Shown piece after piece: positions 52,054 through 60,281 of a DNA stretch of 64,000 bases. Position numbers and translations under genes: made by a program. Positions within the stretch are counted from its first letter, which is position 1. Every line of letters begins with the position of its first letter. The stretch is from a virus, in the IMG/VR virus record IMGVR_UViG_3300002835_000154, positions 1-64,000 of that record; one strand, given 5' to 3'. Under the pieces are notes generated by a model. That model was not told where the DNA came from. It worked only from the letters and a program-made list of their open reading frames with translations, and made no database searches.

Positions 52054-52995
52054 ATGAATAATTATTACGAAATATTAGGAGTAAGTAAAGACGCTACTCA
52101 AGATGACATCAAAAAAGCGTACAGAAAACTCGCAATACAATACCATCCAGATAAAAACCCTGATGGCGCTGATAAATTTAAAGAAATTGCTCAAGCGTAT
52201 GATATCGTTGGTGATGAGAATAAAAGAAAGGATTATGATAATCGTTTGAGTAATCCTTTTGCTGGTGGCGGTAATCAGATGTCATATGAAGATTTTATTA
52301 ATCAAATGTTTGGTAATCAACAAAACAACCCATTTAACAATACCCAAAGACGAAAGTCAGCTCCTGATAAAATAATTAAAGTTCAAGTTAGTCCAATAGA
52401 GTCTTACCGAGGTTCTGATAAAACTATTAATTATATTAAGGATGATAAATGTGACATATGTAATGGGAGTGGAGGAGACCAACAAGTGTGTAATACTTGC
52501 AGAGGTGCTGGATTCCAAGTTAAAGCTTTTGGAACTGGTTTTATGACTCAACAAATTAGAACTGCGTGTGGTTCTTGTGGGGGTAGAGGATATACTTTAG
52601 TACACAGATGTTATAATTGTGGTGGTAATGGAGTTAAATCCAATGCTCGGGAAATAAATGTTAAATTACCTGTTGGTGTTGATAATGGTCAATATTTAAA
52701 GTTGGCGGATTTAGGTGACTTTAAAAATGGTGAATATGGTGATTTGGTTATTCAAATAGAAGTGGTAACTAAAGATGGATTTGAAAAAATAAATAATGAC
52801 TTGGTTTACAATTTATTTTTAAATTTAGAGGAAGTTAAACAAGATACATTTACAATACCACATCCTGATGGAAATTTAATTATGAACGCGTTAAAAACAT
52901 TCGACACCTCAAAACCTTTAAGATTGAGAAATAAAGGATATTCAGGTGGAGATATGTTTGTAAAACTAAATGTTAAGTTTGATAGGACTATTTAA
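52054..52995 (+). CDS. dnaJ: DnaJ (Hsp40) co-chaperone
   Basis: 313 residues. J domain with [23 protein letters not shown] and [13 protein letters not shown], a Gly/Asn linker, the four CxxCxGxG-type zinc-finger motifs ([35 protein letters not shown]) and the C-terminal substrate domains ([40 protein letters not shown]). It should recruit host DnaK to folding or replication complexes. ATG 52054 is chosen over the upstream in-frame start at 52045. No DnaK is seen. Phage DnaJ genes are uncommon. Confidence 0.93.
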   Translation: MNNYYEILGVSKDATQDDIKKAYRKLAIQYHPDKNPDGADKFKEIAQAYDIVGDENKRKDYDNRLSNPFAGGGNQMSYEDFINQMFGNQQNNPFNNTQRRKSAPDKIIKVQVSPIESYRGSDKTINYIKDDKCDICNGSGGDQQVCNTCRGAGFQVKAFGTGFMTQQIRTACGSCGGRGYTLVHRCYNCGGNGVKSNAREINVKLPVGVDNGQYLKLADLGDFKNGEYGDLVIQIEVVTKDGFEKINNDLVYNLFLNLEEVKQDTFTIPHPDGNLIMNALKTFDTSKPLRLRNKGYSGGDMFVKLNVKFDRTI

Positions 52996-53149
52996 ACCAA
53001 GAAACAATATGTTTAAATAATTCAATTGTTCCGTAAATTGATATGAATAAAATATAAAAACCTAAAAGTATAGTTCCAATTTGGAATGTTCCTGGTCCTT
53101 TTTGTTTACATGTTTTACATTCGGATTTTTGTTGTTCGTAGTTTTCCAT
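52988..53149 (-). CDS. 53-residue membrane protein with CxxC
   Basis: [20 protein letters not shown] on the minus strand, then a hydrophobic helix ([19 protein letters not shown]) and a short tail ending HIVSWFK. It contains an N-terminal CxxC and one membrane segment. It overlaps the DnaJ tail by 8 bp and starts 13 bp from the divergent gene at 53163; the ATATTTATA in between can be read from both strands as TATAAATAT or ATATTTATA. Confidence 0.55.
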   Translation of the reverse strand: MENYEQQKSECKTCKQKGPGTFQIGTILLGFYILFISIYGTIELFKHIVSWFK

Positions 53150-53150
53150 T

Positions 53151-53159
53151 ATATTTATA
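53151..53159 (+). promoter_or_regulatory. ATATTTATA element between divergent small genes
   Basis: ATATTTATA lies in a 13-bp gap between ATGs at 53149 (minus) and 53163 (plus). It ends 3 bp before the plus start. Confidence 0.5.
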
Positions 53160-53162
53160 ATT

Positions 53163-53339
53163 ATGTTACTTGAGCAGATTATTAAAAGAGTTCTATATCA
53201 ATATCTTGATGAAAAAGAACAACACAAATATAAGAAACCTCGCAAATATAGTCAATCATATTGTGAGAAGACTCCATGTCGTAAAATGGGATTCACTCAA
53301 AAGGCGTCCTGCCGTCCATACAAAAATTGTTATAAATAA
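53163..53339 (+). CDS. 58-residue head-protein-like peptide
   Basis: MLLEQIIKRVLYQYLDEKEQ followed by KKPRKYSQSYCEKTPCRKMG and FTQKASCRPYKNCYK. A KMGFTQKASC-type end recurs in my memory of myovirus genomes, unassigned. The N-terminus is a helix ending LDE, similar to other candidate capsid-targeting ends here. A longer overlapping frame at 53170-53373 is a shadow. Function unknown. Confidence 0.65.
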   Translation: MLLEQIIKRVLYQYLDEKEQHKYKKPRKYSQSYCEKTPCRKMGFTQKASCRPYKNCYK

Positions 53340-53370
53340 TTTGCTTTTTGAAGTTTTTTTCGTATACTTG
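53340..53370 (+). promoter_or_regulatory. Bacteroidota-like promoter TTTG-N19-TATACTTG
   Basis: TTTG at 53340-53343 and TATACTTG at 53363-53370 are 19 bp apart; the -7 box has one mismatch to TAnnTTTG. It lies before ATG 53386. Confidence 0.5.
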
Positions 53371-53385
53371 TAGAAAAGTAATTAT

Positions 53386-54225
53386 ATGATCTCATACATC
53401 GGTGGAAAATCAAAAATAGGAAAATGGATAGTTCCGTTCTATCCTGAAGATATGGAAACATATCTTGAAACTTTCGGAGGAATGTTTTGGTGTTTCTTTA
53501 ACATGGACTTATCAAAGTACCCTAATCTTAAGAAGGTCGTTTATAACGACTTCAATCCACTGAATTATAATTTATTTCAGTGTATTAAAAATCCGACACT
53601 ATTGTTGGAGGCGATTAATTCTATTCCTTGTCAACAATTTGGGGAAGAAATTACGCCGACTATCTATAAAGAACAATTCAATAACTTTCAATCAGAGTTG
53701 TTTGAGAGTGGATTTACAATTAACTACCCTGACTATGTGGTGGCATCAAAGTATGTTTATATTTTAACATCTGTGTTTAGCGGTAGTAAACCTGAGACAA
53801 GTTCATTCATTGACTTGAAAGGTAAGTATAAATCAAAATATCTTACATTCAGGGATAAGTTATTAAAACCTGAATGGGTTGAACATTTCTTAAGGATAAC
53901 AGATGTTGAGAATATGGATTTTGCTGACGTTATTAAAAAGTATGATTCACCAACCACATACATTTATTTAGACCCACCCTATTATCGAACTGAAAATTAT
54001 TATTCTAATCATGATTTTGGAAGAAAAGACCATGAGAGATTAGCAGATTGTTTAAAAAACATACAAGGTAAGTTCAGTTTATCTTATTATGATTTTGATT
54101 TATTACATGAATGGTTTCCTGAGGACAAATATAGATGGGAGAAAAAAGAGTTTGCTAAAGCAGCCGCAGCAAAGAAAGGTACAAAACAAAATATGGGAGA
54201 AGAGTTGTTAATATTAAATTATTAA
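53386..54225 (+). CDS. DNA adenine methylase (D12 class, Dam-like)
   Basis: 279 residues. The N-terminal SAM-binding motif YIGGKSKIGKWIVPFYP, ETFGGMFWCFFNM and VVYNDFNPLNYNLFQCI, and the catalytic DPPY in YIYLDPPYYRTENYYS, followed by HDFGRKDHERLADCL. These are the motifs of N6-adenine methylases of the D12 class. It may protect phage DNA from host restriction or regulate packaging. The recognition site cannot be inferred. It has its own host-like promoter. Confidence 0.85.
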   Translation: MISYIGGKSKIGKWIVPFYPEDMETYLETFGGMFWCFFNMDLSKYPNLKKVVYNDFNPLNYNLFQCIKNPTLLLEAINSIPCQQFGEEITPTIYKEQFNNFQSELFESGFTINYPDYVVASKYVYILTSVFSGSKPETSSFIDLKGKYKSKYLTFRDKLLKPEWVEHFLRITDVENMDFADVIKKYDSPTTYIYLDPPYYRTENYYSNHDFGRKDHERLADCLKNIQGKFSLSYYDFDLLHEWFPEDKYRWEKKEFAKAAAAKKGTKQNMGEELLILNY

Positions 54226-54245
54226 GTTACTTTTGTGTCTTCAAT

Positions 54246-54254
54246 ATATTTATA
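54246..54254 (+). promoter_or_regulatory. ATATTTATA element before 54272
   Basis: Exact ATATTTATA ending 17 bp before ATG 54272, after the Dam stop. Confidence 0.55.
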
Positions 54255-54271
54255 GTATAAAAATACCGCAG

Positions 54272-55588
54272 ATGAAATTTACGTCGTTATTAAAAACAGT
54301 TATTCTTGAACAATCAAGATTCGAATTATTATTTGATGCGTTAACTAAACCGTCAAAAGATAAAGAAGGAAATAAGGTTAAGCCAAAGTTAAATAAAGAT
54401 GAGTTTATCTTATTAGTTAATGCTGACCCTACTACTAGAACTAATAATGTTAACATGTTAACTGCGGATTCTAAAGAACTTGCTAAAGTTAAGGCTGGTA
54501 AGTATGTTCAATGGTTAATTAAGAATTATTTATTACCAAAAACTGAAAGACAACCTGGCGATAATGGTTATGAAAAAGAAGTAAAACAAGTTAAAGAAAC
54601 TTTCATGGAGGACTTATATAAGGTTACTGATGACCTTACAAAGTTTGAAAGATTCAAGAACAGATTACCTCAAGATATGAGGGACATTAATAAACTAACT
54701 CCATCATTATTATATGATGCGGTTAAAGACTTTGATTTAACTTTAGCGACAACAACTAAATCTGAAAGAAAATCGGCACCTGTTCATCCTGGTTCTAAAT
54801 TATTATTTGACGGTCCAACATGGAGAGTTATTGAGATTAAAGATAAGGGAGCGGTTGGTAAAGAGGCAGCTTGTTTCTATGGTGGTAATCAAAAAGAAAC
54901 TAGATGGTGTACATCAGCACCAGGCCTATCATATTTTGAGAGATACATTAAAGACGGACCTTTGTATGTAATATATAAATCAGGTGATACAGACGTTACC
55001 TCTGATACAGGTTTACCAAAAGAAAGATACCAATTCCATTTCCCAAGTAATCAATTCATGGATAAGGATGACCGTCAAATTGATTTGGTTAACTATTTAA
55101 ACGGACCAATGTCTGAGTTAAAAGATTTCTTTAAACCTGAGTTTGCACAAGGATTAACCGTTGGTGGTGAAAAACTAGTTATTGATAGTTTTAGTCACGG
55201 GGCTGTTGGTAAATTTATCGGACTTTACGGTTTAGATGATTTAATTGATAATCTACCATCAACGTTGAAAGAGTTCCAAATTCAAAACAGAGATAAGAAT
55301 GATGTTATAATTACCATCCCTGAATCTATTGGTAGATTTAAAGATTTGAATATGGTTTTGTTTGACAATTGTGTTGAGAGTATTCCTGATTCAATCTGTA
55401 ATTTACCTAAATTAAGATTTTTAGCGTTAATTAACAACAAAAAACTTACTGAAATACCTGAGTGTGTTTCTGAATTACCAAACCTATTTTTCTTAAACCT
55501 TAAAGGAAGTCCAAATGTTAGAGTACCTGAAAGTGTACAAGCAAGAGGAACTGACATGGGTGGTGGAATGTGGGACCTACAAGACTAA
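54272..55588 (+). CDS. WCT-motif protein with C-terminal leucine-rich repeats, candidate packaged protein
   Basis: 438 residues from ATG 54272; the in-frame upstream start at 54233 is less plausible. The N-terminus MKFTSLLKTVILEQSRFELL ends in ILE-Q, like other (I/L)xE ends. A middle domain (AACFYGGNQKETRWCTSAPG, YFERYIKDGPLYVIYKSGD, YQFHFPSNQFMDKDDRQIDL) shares its WCT...F..Y..G.L..I pattern with 60956-62713. Five or so LRR units follow (IPDSICNLPKLRFLALINNK, IPECVSELPNLFFLNLKGSP). A protein packaged in the head or injected into the host, with LRR for protein binding, is the inference. Confidence 0.65.
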   Translation: MKFTSLLKTVILEQSRFELLFDALTKPSKDKEGNKVKPKLNKDEFILLVNADPTTRTNNVNMLTADSKELAKVKAGKYVQWLIKNYLLPKTERQPGDNGYEKEVKQVKETFMEDLYKVTDDLTKFERFKNRLPQDMRDINKLTPSLLYDAVKDFDLTLATTTKSERKSAPVHPGSKLLFDGPTWRVIEIKDKGAVGKEAACFYGGNQKETRWCTSAPGLSYFERYIKDGPLYVIYKSGDTDVTSDTGLPKERYQFHFPSNQFMDKDDRQIDLVNYLNGPMSELKDFFKPEFAQGLTVGGEKLVIDSFSHGAVGKFIGLYGLDDLIDNLPSTLKEFQIQNRDKNDVIITIPESIGRFKDLNMVLFDNCVESIPDSICNLPKLRFLALINNKKLTEIPECVSELPNLFFLNLKGSPNVRVPESVQARGTDMGGGMWDLQD

Positions 55589-55609
55589 TAACCTTTTAAA
55601 TCTAACAAA

Positions 55610-55903
55610 ATGAATGTTGATGTTGAAATATACATAAATAATATTGTCAAATTTTTTAAGTCAAACCCTAAAGACCTTTTAAATCTCGTTCCAAAAGAAA
55701 GAGAAGAAGATTTTTATGGTAAGATAAGAGAAGTTGCAATTGAAAACTCAGACAAGGGAAAGGATGCTCCATTAACTCAAAAACAAATGATTGACATATG
55801 TGTCGTGCTTAACGGTAAAACACCAAAAGAAGATAAAGTTGTTGAGGAAAAACTTGAGAGTTATATTATGGGGACAAAATTTGGACCTATGTTTTTAAAC
55901 TAA
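55610..55903 (+). CDS. Unknown 97-residue phage protein
   Basis: MNVDVEIYINNIVKFFKSNP then KDLLNLVPKEREEDFYGKIR and DAPLTQKQMIDICVVLNGKT. Such FFKSNP..LL.LVP...E..F...I proteins occur in many T4-like phages without known function. Helical, charged; 21 bp after the WCT/LRR gene. Confidence 0.6.
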   Translation: MNVDVEIYINNIVKFFKSNPKDLLNLVPKEREEDFYGKIREVAIENSDKGKDAPLTQKQMIDICVVLNGKTPKEDKVVEEKLESYIMGTKFGPMFLN

Positions 55904-55915
55904 TAAAAAAAAAAT

Positions 55916-56302
55916 ATGATATCATTAATTTTAGTAATTTTAGCGGGAATTTTAAATGCCGCAATGGATATTATTGTATCAGCGATACGATATAATAAAA
56001 GTGTGTTTATGATGTTACCCAAGAAATGGGAGACATTTTTTGACTCAACAGTTTCTTGGAAGAATAAATGGAAAAATGGGGATCCAAATCAAGGTGAAAA
56101 GTTTTTTGGATCAAGTACTTTTTTAGTGTGGACAACAGACGCTTGGCATTTGGCTAAGACAACAATGTTGTTTCTACTTTCAATGGCAATTACATTTTAT
56201 ACTCCTTTAGTGAATAAGAATATTGATATTTTTATTTATTGGATAGTATTTGGTTTTACATTTGAAATGTTTTTTAGTAAATTTTTTATGAAAAAAAAAT
56301 AA
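55916..56302 (+). CDS. Small membrane protein with about three hydrophobic segments
   Basis: 128 residues: SLILVILAGILNAAMDIIVS (2-21), FFGSSTFLVWTTDAWHLAK and TMLFLLSMAITFYTPLV (about 63-100), and IFIYWIVFGFTFEMFFSKFF near the C-terminus. Reads like a phage membrane protein (perhaps a superinfection-exclusion or lysis factor). No family recognised. Confidence 0.55.
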   Translation: MISLILVILAGILNAAMDIIVSAIRYNKSVFMMLPKKWETFFDSTVSWKNKWKNGDPNQGEKFFGSSTFLVWTTDAWHLAKTTMLFLLSMAITFYTPLVNKNIDIFIYWIVFGFTFEMFFSKFFMKKK

Positions 56303-56341
56303 GGTATAATATCATATACTTTATTAAAACAATTTTTAATT

Positions 56342-56671
56342 ATGGAAACACCATATATAATAAAAGATTATGAACAAAGAGAAGGTTTTTTGGCTAGAAA
56401 TCAAATCTTAATACCTAAAAAAGGATTTGACGAATATCTTAAAGATAAAAAAATGAGTCTTGTTTATAGTGAATCAACCTCTGATTTCGAAACTGGTAAA
56501 ATATCATTTGAGTCTAAAATTTATAAAACACAACAATCGTTTTATTTAAACTTATTGTTTGATGACGATGGTAGTACTAATATGACAATATATTATAAAC
56601 AACAACAGTTAAGTGAATTAACTATATTTGTAACACAACTATTAAAACAATTTAAAAATTATTCAAAATAA
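56342..56671 (+). CDS. Unknown 109-residue protein
   Basis: METPYIIKDYEQREGFLARN, followed by alternating strands (KMSLVYSESTSDFETGKISF) and a C-terminal helix (LTIFVTQLLKQFKNYSK). No membrane segment or motif. Located before the thioredoxin gene. Confidence 0.5.
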   Translation: METPYIIKDYEQREGFLARNQILIPKKGFDEYLKDKKMSLVYSESTSDFETGKISFESKIYKTQQSFYLNLLFDDDGSTNMTIYYKQQQLSELTIFVTQLLKQFKNYSK

Positions 56672-56676
56672 AAAAT

Positions 56677-57000
56677 ATGGAAATTACATCAAAAGAATTA
56701 AAAGAAAAAATTAAAAATGGTAATAAAGTTATTATTGATTTCTATGGTACATTTTGCGGACCTTGTAAGGTGATGAAACCTATGTTTGAAGAAGTAAGTC
56801 AAATGACTATAGAAAATAGGTTACCTGTAGAGTTATTTACGTTTAACATAGAGAATGACAGAGAGTTTATTACCGAATTAGGGTTAAGAAGTGTCCCAAC
56901 AATTAAAGGATTTTCAAATGGAAAAGAGGTTTTTTCAGAGATTGGACTTAAACAAACAAACGCCATTTTAGAAATGGTTAATAATTTAAACAAAATATGA
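56677..57000 (+). CDS. Thioredoxin
   Basis: 107 residues with the active site FYGTFCGPCKVMKPMFEEV (C27, C30, classic CGPC) and the cis-Pro region LGLRSVPTIKGFSNGKEV (P near residue 73). All secondary structure elements of a thioredoxin fold are present. It probably reduces phage ribonucleotide reductase or other targets, as phage thioredoxins do. Its stop overlaps the glutaredoxin start (ATGA). Confidence 0.9.
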   Translation: MEITSKELKEKIKNGNKVIIDFYGTFCGPCKVMKPMFEEVSQMTIENRLPVELFTFNIENDREFITELGLRSVPTIKGFSNGKEVFSEIGLKQTNAILEMVNNLNKI

Positions 57001-57296
57001 AAGATTTAAGTGTTGTAGTTTACACAATGAAAGGGTGTCCTTTTTGTACAGACTTTAAAGAAATGTTAGTCAAAGAAAACATTGAGTTCTTTGATAGAGA
57101 TATTGATGAATATAAAGAAGAATATGATTTATTTGTTGAAATAACCAATAATGATATGATTCCTTCGTTATTAATTATTGAAGGTGATGAAAATTCTCAC
57201 GAATCATTTTTATATGCACCTGAAAGAAACTACAATGAGTTAACTGAGGCTCTTGATATTATCAAAGGTCACAGAAAGAATGTTGGTATAATTTAA
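56997..57296 (+). CDS. Glutaredoxin
   Basis: 99 residues. VYTMKGCPFCTDFKEMLVKE holds the CxxC (C14, C17, CPFC), and DMIPSLLIIEGDENSHES corresponds to the cis-Pro region. Typical glutaredoxin fold and length. Coupled with the thioredoxin gene. It is tail-to-tail with the minus-strand gene (3-bp overlap). Confidence 0.85.
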   Translation: MKDLSVVVYTMKGCPFCTDFKEMLVKENIEFFDRDIDEYKEEYDLFVEITNNDMIPSLLIIEGDENSHESFLYAPERNYNELTEALDIIKGHRKNVGII

Positions 57297-58051
57297 AAAA
57301 TTATAAAATCTTTTATTCTTTTTTTAAGAAAATCATAATCCTGAAGTGGGTTGGTTATTTCAATAGACCAATCCACTTTTTTTATGTCCTGTTCTAACCA
57401 AGACATATCGAAGTCAAATACATCAAGAATTGCTGAAGTTAATACCATATCAACATCATTCAATTTAGTTTTAACTAAAAATAATTGGTCACCAGACTCG
57501 TCTTTTTTGGTTGACATTTCAAATACCAATGTGGATACAGGGTATAATGATGGTATATTGTAGAATATGTGTTTACCATAATAATATAATAATCTACCTT
57601 GATTCAATGAATATCCATGGGGAAATTCAGAACAAAAAATTAAATTGTTGCTTTCAGTTATAGGTTTTAGAAAATGTCGGTAATCATATGAAACTGTAGA
57701 ATCTTCTTCAAATGATTTTATTTGTGAGTTGTGATAAGAACAATTGTTAGTATTATGATATGCAAAGGTTAATGATTCTGATGGTTTTAACTTTGAATCA
57801 TACTCAATTAAATCTATTATATGTGTAAGTTTTACCTCACCAATTAAATCTTCAAATTTTATGATAAATTCATCTTTAAGTTTACCGATGTTTAACGGTT
57901 CGTTATATGTTGTTTTACCTTTAATAACGTAAAAGTTAAAACAATCAACAACTTGAATTATACTCTCTTCTTCTTTAGGTATTTGGTTTAAAATGAAATC
58001 TGCGAACAAATTTACAAGGGATAATCTACTAACAGGTGACTTTAATATCAT
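57293..58051 (-). CDS. Unknown 252-residue protein
   Basis: MILKSPVSRLSLVNLFADFI, LNQIPKEEESIIQVVDCFNF and YVIKGKTTYNEPLNIGKLKD recall the start of S-adenosylmethionine synthetases (DxxAD...VLD, GE-like), but catalytic motifs are not visible later. The second half (HGYSLNQGRLLYYYGKHIFY) is unrelated. I would not assign it. It ends at the glutaredoxin stop and starts upstream of a 130-bp gap. Confidence 0.55.
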   Translation of the reverse strand: MILKSPVSRLSLVNLFADFILNQIPKEEESIIQVVDCFNFYVIKGKTTYNEPLNIGKLKDEFIIKFEDLIGEVKLTHIIDLIEYDSKLKPSESLTFAYHNTNNCSYHNSQIKSFEEDSTVSYDYRHFLKPITESNNLIFCSEFPHGYSLNQGRLLYYYGKHIFYNIPSLYPVSTLVFEMSTKKDESGDQLFLVKTKLNDVDMVLTSAILDVFDFDMSWLEQDIKKVDWSIEITNPLQDYDFLKKRIKDFIIF

Positions 58052-58169
58052 TAGTTTTAGTTTTTAATATTTATTGTTTTACTAATTATAATAAATTTAA
58101 TTGTAAAAACAAATAAGTTTTTTAAGATAAAGGAACTATTGGGTGTTTACTTGAAGAAATTATAAAAGA

Positions 58170-58193
58170 AAAGGGACTAATTTAAGTCCCTTT
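58170..58193 (-). terminator. Minus-strand terminator containing a gene's stop codon
   Basis: AAAGGGACT (58170-58178) pairs perfectly with AGTCCCTTT (58185-58193), loop AATTTA. On the minus strand it is followed by a T-rich run (TTTTCTTTT). The TAA of 58182-59024 lies in the loop. Outside the hairpin, 58052-58169 shows nothing convincing apart from an AATATTTATT near 58062. Confidence 0.8.
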
Positions 58194-59024
58194 ATTTATT
58201 ATATCTTTTATCTCATCTACGGAATCGTATAACATTTTTAGAAATCTTGGCCACATATCAGGATTAAATTTCTTAATTGTATTGATTAAGATTAAATAAT
58301 ATGGTTCTTTATTATTCATAAATTCACTTGTTTCAGGATATTCAGTTGAAATATTTGCTAATAAGTTTGCAATTCTTGTATCTTCTAAACCTTCATCACT
58401 TATTCTATTAATAACATCTAAAGATAATCTTGATAAAGGTTCACTTTTAGCGAAATAGTTAAGGATATTGTTTAGTGATTTTAAAAGTAATTGCCTGTTT
58501 TCAACTTTAATTACCCCATCATTTCTTCTTCTAAACTCATTAACTAAACCTTCTAAAAATTCATTTGTGACGGATCTAAATTCAACAGGATGACCCCAAT
58601 ATTTCTCATCAACTGTAGGGTCATAATCTTTCCAATATTTGTCATTAGACCTTGTAGTAAAGTTTGGGTCGGTTGCATGCATTAATTCATGGTATAGGGT
58701 TAAAAATAAATTCTTTTTTGAACCAAATAGTTTTGGATTAAGTTGCATTACAAACTTTTGAGGGTTTCTTGTTGTTTTTGGGTTTAAATCCATTTGACCG
58801 TAATTTTTATATCTTGGATTTAAAAATATTCTAACTTTACCTTCACTACCATCTGCGGTTATGAATTCCATTTGGTCTACCTCAATCTTTCTTGGGATTT
58901 CTTTACTACGTAAAGTCCATAATCTATCAGTTAACTCCAATAGTTTGGTATAGTCTTCAGGTGACAATTTATATCTTTTTTGTTCAGATATAACGTTTGA
59001 TAGTATGTTTATAAACTTAATCAT
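58182..59024 (-). CDS. Zincin metalloprotease-like internal-head candidate
   Basis: 280 residues. The zinc motif HELMH is at 112-116 (LFLTLYHELMHATDPNF), with E148 of GHPVEFRSVTNEF a candidate third ligand, as in gluzincin-type peptidases. The N-terminus MIKFINILSNVISEQKRYKL has a helix ending ISE-Q, the capsid-targeting-like pattern. If packaged it could process host proteins after injection, or act in capsid maturation. The peptidase call is by motif only. It is the distal gene of a minus-strand pair. Confidence 0.65.
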   Translation of the reverse strand: MIKFINILSNVISEQKRYKLSPEDYTKLLELTDRLWTLRSKEIPRKIEVDQMEFITADGSEGKVRIFLNPRYKNYGQMDLNPKTTRNPQKFVMQLNPKLFGSKKNLFLTLYHELMHATDPNFTTRSNDKYWKDYDPTVDEKYWGHPVEFRSVTNEFLEGLVNEFRRRNDGVIKVENRQLLLKSLNNILNYFAKSEPLSRLSLDVINRISDEGLEDTRIANLLANISTEYPETSEFMNNKEPYYLILINTIKKFNPDMWPRFLKMLYDSVDEIKDIINKGT

Positions 59025-59030
59025 TCTATG

Positions 59031-60032
59031 TTAAATATAATCTCTGAAGTACATGTTGATGTTTTTATCAACTTTTCTTGAATCGGGATAATCAGGAGGG
59101 TAAACAGATAAACAATCCATACCATCTTTTAATAAACTCAAATAAGAACCCCAATATTCCAATGTACCACGATTATACCCTTTATTATCACCTAAATAAT
59201 CGGTAATATAACTTTCAAAGTTATGTATTGGTGTTCTAAATTTTTGAACTTCAGTATCTTTTTTGTATATATGTGGTCTTGTTACCCATTCACCTTTTCC
59301 AAAGTAAGTTAAAAGTTCGCTCCAAACATCTTCATATAATTCTTCTTCATATGCGTTATTGTAAGCCGAACCATAGATACTATATAACTCACCTTTTAAT
59401 TCATCAAGTTCGTTATCCATTAGTTCATTCATGGTCTCTGAATTATCAACCACTTGGTCTATATTTGATTGGTCAATAATAACATATTCAGGATGACCCT
59501 GTTGTTGGGCGTAATCTTCAAGTAAATCGGTATGTACTCCAATTTGTTTACCTTCTAACGATTTAATAATATATTCTTTTAGGCGTAATAAGTTTTCTTT
59601 AGTTAGTTCTTCAATTACGTCACGATAAAGATTGTCAGTTAAATCATAAGAACCCCAACCATAGGAATGACTATCATACTCACCACTTAATAGTGACTCA
59701 ACCGTATCTTTTGAAAGGTCGTTTCTATTTCCACTACAAAATAATTCGGCAAGGTCTCCCTGATTGTCAATAACCAAATATACTTCACCATTAACTAATT
59801 CAACATCACCTAAATACTTTAAGACATATTTCAAAAACTTCTCATTATTGGTTTCATAATAAAATAATAATAACTCATTTTGGTATTCTTCCGCAAATCT
59901 TCCTTCAGGGTCTAATTCATCTAATAACCCTCTCTTATTGACAATCTTAAGGAATGTTTCAATGTCGTTGATATACTTGATAAAATCAGTATCACCTTCA
60001 TTAAACATTTCAATTAACTCATTAATATTCAT
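59031..60032 (-). CDS. Unknown acidic protein, head-associated candidate
   Basis: 333 residues from ATG 60032 (MNINELIEMFNEGDTDFIKY); the longer frame to 60047 starts inside the upstream element and is not favoured. The N-terminus ends FNE-G after a helix. A Gln/Tyr-rich acidic body (YGWGSYDLTDNLYRDVIEEL, YEDVWSELLTYFGKGEWVTR) has no known motif. TATTTATA is 4 bp upstream on the same strand. It precedes the metalloprotease gene by 6 bp. Confidence 0.55.
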   Translation of the reverse strand: MNINELIEMFNEGDTDFIKYINDIETFLKIVNKRGLLDELDPEGRFAEEYQNELLLFYYETNNEKFLKYVLKYLGDVELVNGEVYLVIDNQGDLAELFCSGNRNDLSKDTVESLLSGEYDSHSYGWGSYDLTDNLYRDVIEELTKENLLRLKEYIIKSLEGKQIGVHTDLLEDYAQQQGHPEYVIIDQSNIDQVVDNSETMNELMDNELDELKGELYSIYGSAYNNAYEEELYEDVWSELLTYFGKGEWVTRPHIYKKDTEVQKFRTPIHNFESYITDYLGDNKGYNRGTLEYWGSYLSLLKDGMDCLSVYPPDYPDSRKVDKNINMYFRDYI

Positions 60033-60036
60033 AATA

Positions 60037-60044
60037 TATAAATA
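60037..60044 (-). promoter_or_regulatory. TATTTATA element before 60032 (minus strand)
   Basis: Read on the minus strand, TATTTATA ends 4 bp before ATG 60032, just after the terminator of the upstream small gene. Confidence 0.5.
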
Positions 60045-60049
60045 CAAAA

Positions 60050-60073
60050 AAAGGGGTAAAATTTTACCCCTTT
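60050..60073 (-). terminator. Minus-strand terminator of the 54-residue gene
   Basis: AAAGGGGTAA (60050-60059) pairs perfectly with TTACCCCTTT (60064-60073) around a 4-nt loop, followed on the minus strand by a T7 run. It separates 60099-60263 from the gene at 59031-60032. Confidence 0.85.
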
Positions 60074-60098
60074 CATAATTTTGTTAAATGTAAGACAA

Positions 60099-60263
60099 TT
60101 AGTTACTTGTCTTGTTCACATTGTAGTACTTTTCAATAGTCTTTTTGATTGCACTTTTAACACTTTCTGTTGTTTGTTGTTTCTGTGCTTGTGCTGCTTG
60201 TACTTGTTGAACAGTAGGCTGTTGTGATTCGTTTCCTTTATTTTTGCATCCGCATCCTGACAT
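60099..60263 (-). CDS. 54-residue Cys-start protein
   Basis: MSGCGCKNKGNESQQPTVQQ then a Gln-rich middle and a helical end (SAIKKTIEKYYNVNKTSN). A CxCxx start followed by a Gln/Ala-rich stretch is seen in small phage proteins in my memory, with no known function. The gene has a clear terminator downstream and lies in a minus-strand group. The start codon ATG 60263 lies 18 bp from the homing endonuclease's stop. Confidence 0.6.
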   Translation of the reverse strand: MSGCGCKNKGNESQQPTVQQVQAAQAQKQQTTESVKSAIKKTIEKYYNVNKTSN

Positions 60264-60281
60264 AATTTTTATTTTTTAATT

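Noticed and set aside
53170-53373. 67-residue open frame
   Set aside because: It lies in another frame of the 58-residue gene 53163-53339, which has a better start and a protein-like Cys-rich end.
57293-58051. S-adenosylmethionine synthetase assignment
   Set aside because: Only a faint N-terminal resemblance exists and the catalytic motifs are not visible, so the gene is left unnamed.
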